DNA of 64,000 nucleotides from an uncultured Prevotellaceae bacterium (GTDB lineage: Bacteria; Bacteroidota; Bacteroidia; Bacteroidales; Bacteroidaceae): assembly GCA_947307015.1 (NCBI GenBank), contig CAMZHV010000004.1, positions 38,398 through 102,397 of the forward strand, in the 5' to 3' direction. Under the pieces are notes generated by a model, which saw only the letters and a list, made by a program, of their open reading frames with translations, was not told the origin of the DNA and ran no database searches. Position 1 is the stretch's first letter, and every line of letters starts with the position of its first letter. Made by a program: the position numbers and the translations under genes. This document shows, piece after piece, positions 59,690-64,000 of this stretch.

Positions 59690-62600
59690 TTATTTGTGAA
59701 TGTATTTCTTTCCGTTTCTGATCACGACGCCCCTTGTGTGTTCGTTCACGCGGCGGCCGCTCAGGTCGTAGATGCGCTCGGTGCCGTCGGCATCGATGGT
59801 GCGCAGCTGTTCTATGCCGTTGGCGTCCTCCAGCGTCATGCCGATGTTGGAGCGTGTGCCACCTTGACGGCTTTGCAGCAGGTAGCAGCGGAAGGCAGGG
59901 ATGGTGACGGCTTTATGGGCCTCGGTGTCAGAGAGCACGGGGTGCCACTTGCTGTCGTCGTTCATCACGTAGGCACCCAGCTCCACAGCATCGTCGTTAT
60001 CGATGCCATTCAGTGTTCCGCGCATCACAAACCCTGGCGACTGCTGCTGGCGACCGTAGGTGGCGCCGCCGCAGGCGGGCAAAAGTACATCACCACTGGT
60101 ATTCAATAAGGCGTCTTCTTGTTCGGCCCATACCAGATAAGGCTGCATGGCCTCCATCCTGCCTGTGTGCTGGGCAAATATCAGCTCATTGTCGCTACGT
60201 CCGGACAGACGGTACACCTTCGCATTGACAGGAACGTCGAGTTCGTATGGCAGGCAGACGGTATAAGGCGCATTGCTCTTTGCCAGCGTACGGGTGTTCT
60301 CCACGTTGTCAGCCGTGATGGGCATAGGAACATAGTAGTCTTCGTTGTCGTAGAGGCGGAAATTCTTCGCGCGGAAGCCACCGGTGCTGTCGCCTACTGC
60401 CACGTTCACCTCGTCGGTCTCACCATACTCTTTAGGCATATAGCAAATTGCAACCTCTGAGAGTCCGATACGTCGCAGTCCGCCGTCCTTCAGGCTGTTC
60501 ATCAGCTCGAGCGAGTCGCTCAGCTGGAAATCGGCATAGTGCAGTTTCCACGCGTAGGTGAAGGCCGAATCGCCCACCATGACCAGTTTCATTGGCATGG
60601 CGATGCGCTCCAAATTGGTCAGTGGCTGCATGTCGGCGGTATGCAAGCTGTCAACGAGCGTGTAGCGCAGCGGTGTCAGGTCGGTGACGTCGGGATTCTC
60701 CTTGAACCATCCCTTCACGCTGGTCACGTCGGCAAGGTCGTCCTCGGTAGCAGCGGCGTGGGCGGCAAAGCTTGCAAACGTAGCATCGTCCGTGAACACA
60801 CCTGTCGATACGTTGTTGGTACGCTGCCAGCTGTTACCCACATAGGCGTTGTCGCTGATATAGTCGTCATATAGTGACGGACGCACATAGAAGGCATCGA
60901 ACGTCGGGTTGTAGTTGTTACACAGGTTGCGCCATACCCAGTTGTCGGCATCCATCTCGGGCTTTTTCTTAGCCAGCAAATACATGCGTGTGAGCGACAC
61001 GTCGTCGTCGAAGGCACTCCAGTTCAGCGTCTCGATGCTGTCGCCGATGACTACGGTCTCGAGGCTCTCACACTGCATGATGGCACGTGAACGGATTTCC
61101 TTCAGCGATTTCGGCAGGATGAGTGTCTTCAGCTGATAGCACTGTAGGAAGGCATAGGCCGGCAGTACATCGTTCGCCCAGACATAATCGTCACGGGTGG
61201 TCAGTTTGTCCTGGGCGAAGTGCCAATCGCTCGTCACCAGTTGGGCATCATAGAGGTCGATATATTCCAATTGTCCTGCCAGGTTGGGCTTGTCACTCCA
61301 TGCGCAGTAACCGGCCAAATAGCGCAGCAAGGCAAGGTCGCCACCCGAGATGGGGCCACTGACCTTCAGCTTCGTGATGTAATTGTAATCGCCCTTAACG
61401 CCTACAACTTTTGTGCCAGTACCAGTCAGACCATATGCTTTAGTATACACCGTCAGTCCCAGTGCGGCACCCAACGTGTTAGCAGCATCAACGTTCACCT
61501 TGATGATGTCGTCGGTGTTGAAGTCGTTGCCCGCGATGTGGTCGGCATACTCGGGCCATGCATCACGATAGCGCTTGGCATGGGTCTTGGGCACATAGAT
61601 GCGGAAGTCGGAGGGCAAGTCGCGGAAGGCTCCATCTTCCAGCGTGGGCACGCTGTCAACATTGATGGTGATGGAGCGCAGGCTCTTGCATCCTTGGAAG
61701 GCACTGTAGCCCATGTAGCGCAGTGAGTCAGGCAACGAGACACGCTCCAATGCCTCACAGCCATTGAAAGCCGAACCGAGATCAGTTACTCGTATGAAAC
61801 GCTCGAACTCGTCGAAGCTCTTGACACGGTCGTTCAGGATGCCGTCAATGTTAGTCAGTTGTCTGTATTCCGAGGGGAAGAAGTGTCCCTTGCGGGTGAA
61901 CGCGCTCATGGCCTCGTTGTCCTTGAAAGCTGCCACCACAAGCTGGCAACTGCTGGTAATCTCATTGCGGCCCAGGAATTGACCCACTTTGTCTCCTAAT
62001 ACATAGACGGTTTCAGCACCGGGCGACCAACACATCTTGTCGTAGCTGGTGCATACATTGCCGAGGAATACAAGTTCCTCGAGAGGCGCTTTGTTGTTCT
62101 CGAACAGCTCGTTGTCTGCTTCTACAGTCTCGTCGCCGACGGCCAAGTGTTTCAGGCCGTGGGCCTCTTCAAATACGTTTTCACCAATTTTCTTGGCGGT
62201 CTTCGGCAGGATAATGGTTTGGAGCTTGTCGCAGTAGGTGAACATGAAATCGCCCACCATGTTGTCCTCCTCCAGATAATCGTTGCTACCCCAGCATTGG
62301 TAGGGATGTTCGGTATCCTTCTTGAGTTCTGCACCGTAGAGGTTCAGGTATCGCAGACGTCCAGCCGTAGGTTCGCTGTTATTTACATCGGCGCCACCGA
62401 GGATACGGAGTACACCCACGTCGACACCGTTCAACGGACCTTCGACTACGAGGGAGTCAAACTGCTGGTACTGTCCGATGAGTCCCTTCAGATAGTTGCC
62501 GTCCATGATGGTCTGCAGGCCTAACTTCTCAGCAAGCTCGCCCACCTTGGTCGTCTTCACGTAGTGGATAACGGGTCTCTCAGTGTCGCTGACAATGTAC

Positions 62601-64000
62601 TGGGCATAGCTGGGCCATGCCTTCTTGTAGGCATCGACAGCCTCGGCAGGCACATAGATGCGGAAGCCGTCGTAGTTGCTGAGGTCGAACACGCTGTAGT
62701 CCAACTTGGCTGGCGTGGTGCCCTCGCAGCGTACGGTCTTCAGGCCGCTGTACTGGAAGGCGCAGGCATCAATGGTCTCTACGGCAGCAGGGATGGTGAT
62801 TTCCTTCAGGCTCCTACAGCCGTAGAAGGCCCAGCCACCGATGTGCTTCACGGTCGAGGGCAGCTCGATGTTGCGCAGGTTGCTGCAGCTCACGAACCAT
62901 GAGCCGCCGACATAGTCGAGGCCTGCCGTCTCGAATATCTTGAACTCGGGGAACTCCTCGATGCCGGTTTTCGCGAACTTACCGTTCAGCCAGCTGAATC
63001 CTTTCTCCTTCAGTCGCAAGGCATCGATGATGTCCCATGTATTGTTGTATTCGCTGCAGTGCAGCGTGTAGCGCAGGTCGCTCAGCAGGCTCTTCACCTT
63101 GCTGTCAACAGGTTTGAACAGGCAGGGCGCGAACTTGTCCTTGTAGCTGGCCCAAGTGGAGTCGGCCAAGAAAGCCTCCATCTGCTGGGGCATCATCTTT
63201 AGGATGAGCTTCGGCGTATCGTCGAAGACGCGATCACCTAAGCGCAGCGTGTTGGGCGTCAGCGGCTTCACAGAGCCACGCGTCGTGGTGGCGTGCGACA
63301 GATAGATAAGTCCCATGGATTCCAGGTTCTTGCAATTCATGAAGCTCTCGTCCTGCAGCGTGATGTCAATATCGGCATAGCTCTCACCGAAGATGTTGAA
63401 ACCGTTGACGTTCCAAAACGACACTTCCTTCAGTTTCTGATTGTTGCGGAAGGCACCCTTCTTCACATAGTCCAGATGGTAGTTGTTCCAATTACCAATG
63501 TCATTGAACAGGCCTATTGCACCGTCTTTCAAGCTGAGGATGTCGTCGTCAGCCTCGTAGGCATAGAGGTGTTCTACCTCATGCCCCATGCTGTAGGTAA
63601 TGTGTCGCGTTGAGTTCTTGTCGTAGGCGTAGGCATACTTTACACCATAGCCGCTGGTGGCTTCTTTCTCGGTCAGCTTGCCGGTGGTGAGATAGCGCTT
63701 GTACTTCGCCCATGAGTTATTGTCGAGGAAGTCCTGATAGCGGTCCTCGCCCACGATGATTCGCAGCTGAGTGGAGTCGCAACCTGCAAAGATGCTGTCG
63801 CCGCAGAGGATGAAGTTTTCGGGACCGAGGGCGGTTTCACTGCCGCGGGCAGTCTGGTAGCGCAGGTCGATCTCCTTCAGACCAGTACATCCGGCAAAGG
63901 CCGAGTCAGGGATGGTGAATAGCAGTGAGGCATAGCTGTCGAAGCTGCTGCTGCGGCTCTCGGCAAACTTGATGCGCTGCACCTTGGTATTGCCCTGGAA
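59690..64000 (-). CDS. BspA-like leucine-rich-repeat surface protein (5' end outside window)
   Basis: At least 1436 residues; the frame stays open to the window edge (residues FQGNTKV before the ORF-track GTG), so the true start lies outside. Repeated LRR_5/BspA units: SFMNCKNLESM, AFYGCRSLKEITIPAAVETI, AFQGCKSLRSITI, with YVP-x-x-x-x-x-x-Y-x-x-x-W-P stretches (FRIYVPAEAVDAYKKAWPSY). The C-terminus reads IYDLSGRRVNE...GVVIRNGKKYIHK, the short sorting-like tail common on secreted Prevotella proteins and compatible with type IX export. BspA proteins bind host matrix and other bacteria. Two lipoprotein genes follow. Confidence 0.88.
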   Translation of the reverse strand, partial: FQGNTKVQRIKFAESRSSSFDSYASLLFTIPDSAFAGCTGLKEIDLRYQTARGSETALGPENFILCGDSIFAGCDSTQLRIIVGEDRYQDFLDNNSWAKYKRYLTTGKLTEKEATSGYGVKYAYAYDKNSTRHITYSMGHEVEHLYAYEADDDILSLKDGAIGLFNDIGNWNNYHLDYVKKGAFRNNQKLKEVSFWNVNGFNIFGESYADIDITLQDESFMNCKNLESMGLIYLSHATTTRGSVKPLTPNTLRLGDRVFDDTPKLILKMMPQQMEAFLADSTWASYKDKFAPCLFKPVDSKVKSLLSDLRYTLHCSEYNNTWDIIDALRLKEKGFSWLNGKFAKTGIEEFPEFKIFETAGLDYVGGSWFVSCSNLRNIELPSTVKHIGGWAFYGCRSLKEITIPAAVETIDACAFQYSGLKTVRCEGTTPAKLDYSVFDLSNYDGFRIYVPAEAVDAYKKAWPSYAQYIVSDTERPVIHYVKTTKVGELAEKLGLQTIMDGNYLKGLIGQYQQFDSLVVEGPLNGVDVGVLRILGGADVNNSEPTAGRLRYLNLYGAELKKDTEHPYQCWGSNDYLEEDNMVGDFMFTYCDKLQTIILPKTAKKIGENVFEEAHGLKHLAVGDETVEADNELFENNKAPLEELVFLGNVCTSYDKMCWSPGAETVYVLGDKVGQFLGRNEITSSCQLVVAAFKDNEAMSAFTRKGHFFPSEYRQLTNIDGILNDRVKSFDEFERFIRVTDLGSAFNGCEALERVSLPDSLRYMGYSAFQGCKSLRSITINVDSVPTLEDGAFRDLPSDFRIYVPKTHAKRYRDAWPEYADHIAGNDFNTDDIIKVNVDAANTLGAALGLTVYTKAYGLTGTGTKVVGVKGDYNYITKLKVSGPISGGDLALLRYLAGYCAWSDKPNLAGQLEYIDLYDAQLVTSDWHFAQDKLTTRDDYVWANDVLPAYAFLQCYQLKTLILPKSLKEIRSRAIMQCESLETVVIGDSIETLNWSAFDDDVSLTRMYLLAKKKPEMDADNWVWRNLCNNYNPTFDAFYVRPSLYDDYISDNAYVGNSWQRTNNVSTGVFTDDATFASFAAHAAATEDDLADVTSVKGWFKENPDVTDLTPLRYTLVDSLHTADMQPLTNLERIAMPMKLVMVGDSAFTYAWKLHYADFQLSDSLELMNSLKDGGLRRIGLSEVAICYMPKEYGETDEVNVAVGDSTGGFRAKNFRLYDNEDYYVPMPITADNVENTRTLAKSNAPYTVCLPYELDVPVNAKVYRLSGRSDNELIFAQHTGRMEAMQPYLVWAEQEDALLNTSGDVLLPACGGATYGRQQQSPGFVMRGTLNGIDNDDAVELGAYVMNDDSKWHPVLSDTEAHKAVTIPAFRCYLLQSRQGGTRSNIGMTLEDANGIEQLRTIDADGTERIYDLSGRRVNEHTRGVVIRNGKKYIHK

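Overview
The window comes from a chromosome of the phylum Bacteroidota, order Bacteroidales, most likely a Prevotella-like genus with fairly GC-rich genes. Grounds: promoters of the form TTTG-N19/20-TAnnTTTG; the type IX secretion proteins PorX and PorW/SprE; a BspA-like leucine-rich-repeat protein with a C-terminal sorting-like tail; GH92 and GH13 enzymes; a Ser-type sulfatase; and familiar Bacteroidales gene orders (parA-parB-DUF5683-mltD-relA; lptF/G-ribBA-aspC-purH-mreBCD-mrdA-rodA; tamB-tamA). The species cannot be named from the sequence alone.

Layout. 0.2-4.4 kb: an operon for a zinc dehydrogenase resembling L-galactonate 5-dehydrogenase, tagaturonate reductase (UxaB) and altronate dehydratase (UxaA), leading to 2-keto-3-deoxygluconate. 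4.5-10.7 kb: tex, a GH92 mannosidase fused to a BSP-type metallopeptidase domain (minus strand) and xpt. 10.9-13.1 kb: a DUF1016/YhcG nuclease, a 1-kb structured non-coding region and tRNA-Pro(GGG). 13.2-23.2 kb: aroA, a small unknown gene, porW/sprE-like, a flavodoxin lipoprotein coupled to a sulfatase, a SusA-like GH13 enzyme and a MerR regulator. 23.3-29.7 kb (minus): parA, parB, DUF5683, mltD-like and relA/spoT. 29.8 kb: tadA. 30.3-41.5 kb (minus): lptF/G, ribBA, aspartate aminotransferase, a stand-alone IMP cyclohydrolase, then mreB, mreC, mreD, mrdA and rodA. 41.8-43.4 kb: a 5'-nucleotidase-like lipoprotein with its two domains in reversed order. 43.5-50.4 kb (minus): tamB and a TamA-like Omp85 lipoprotein. 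50.6-57.0 kb: corA, a DUF349 gene, porX, tsaE and a DUF4143 ATPase. 57.0-58.4 kb: a second structured non-coding region with gene remnants. 58.4-64 kb (minus): a large LRR protein running off the window edge, followed by two small lipoproteins.

How the parts fit. Much of the window is core envelope biology: cell shape (MreBCD, PBP2, RodA), murein turnover (MltD), outer-membrane assembly (TamA/B, LptF/G-type permease) and type IX secretion (PorW, PorX, a probable cargo). Chromosome partitioning and the stringent-response enzyme share one gene string. Carbohydrate genes (uronate, mannan, starch, sulfated glycans) are scattered between.

The most unusual material is non-coding. (1) Two ~1-kb regions, at 12.1-13.0 and 57.4-58.3 kb, share an architecture: ~115-bp inverted arms built of short iterated words, a homologous ~75-bp core in the loop, then ACGTCTATACGT words and a perfect palindrome. 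The arms carry different words in the two copies, and the core lies in opposite orientation relative to the right flank. (2) The first region also carries an exact 4+4 inverted array of 22-bp units. (3) A 224-bp repeat occurs twice. (4) Short GC-rich, partly G-quadruplex-like elements occur between genes and also in frame inside uxaA, tex (twice) and the GH92 gene. (5) A ~200-bp element with perfect 20-bp terminal inverted repeats fills the merR/relA gap. All calls are by eye; no database search was run.
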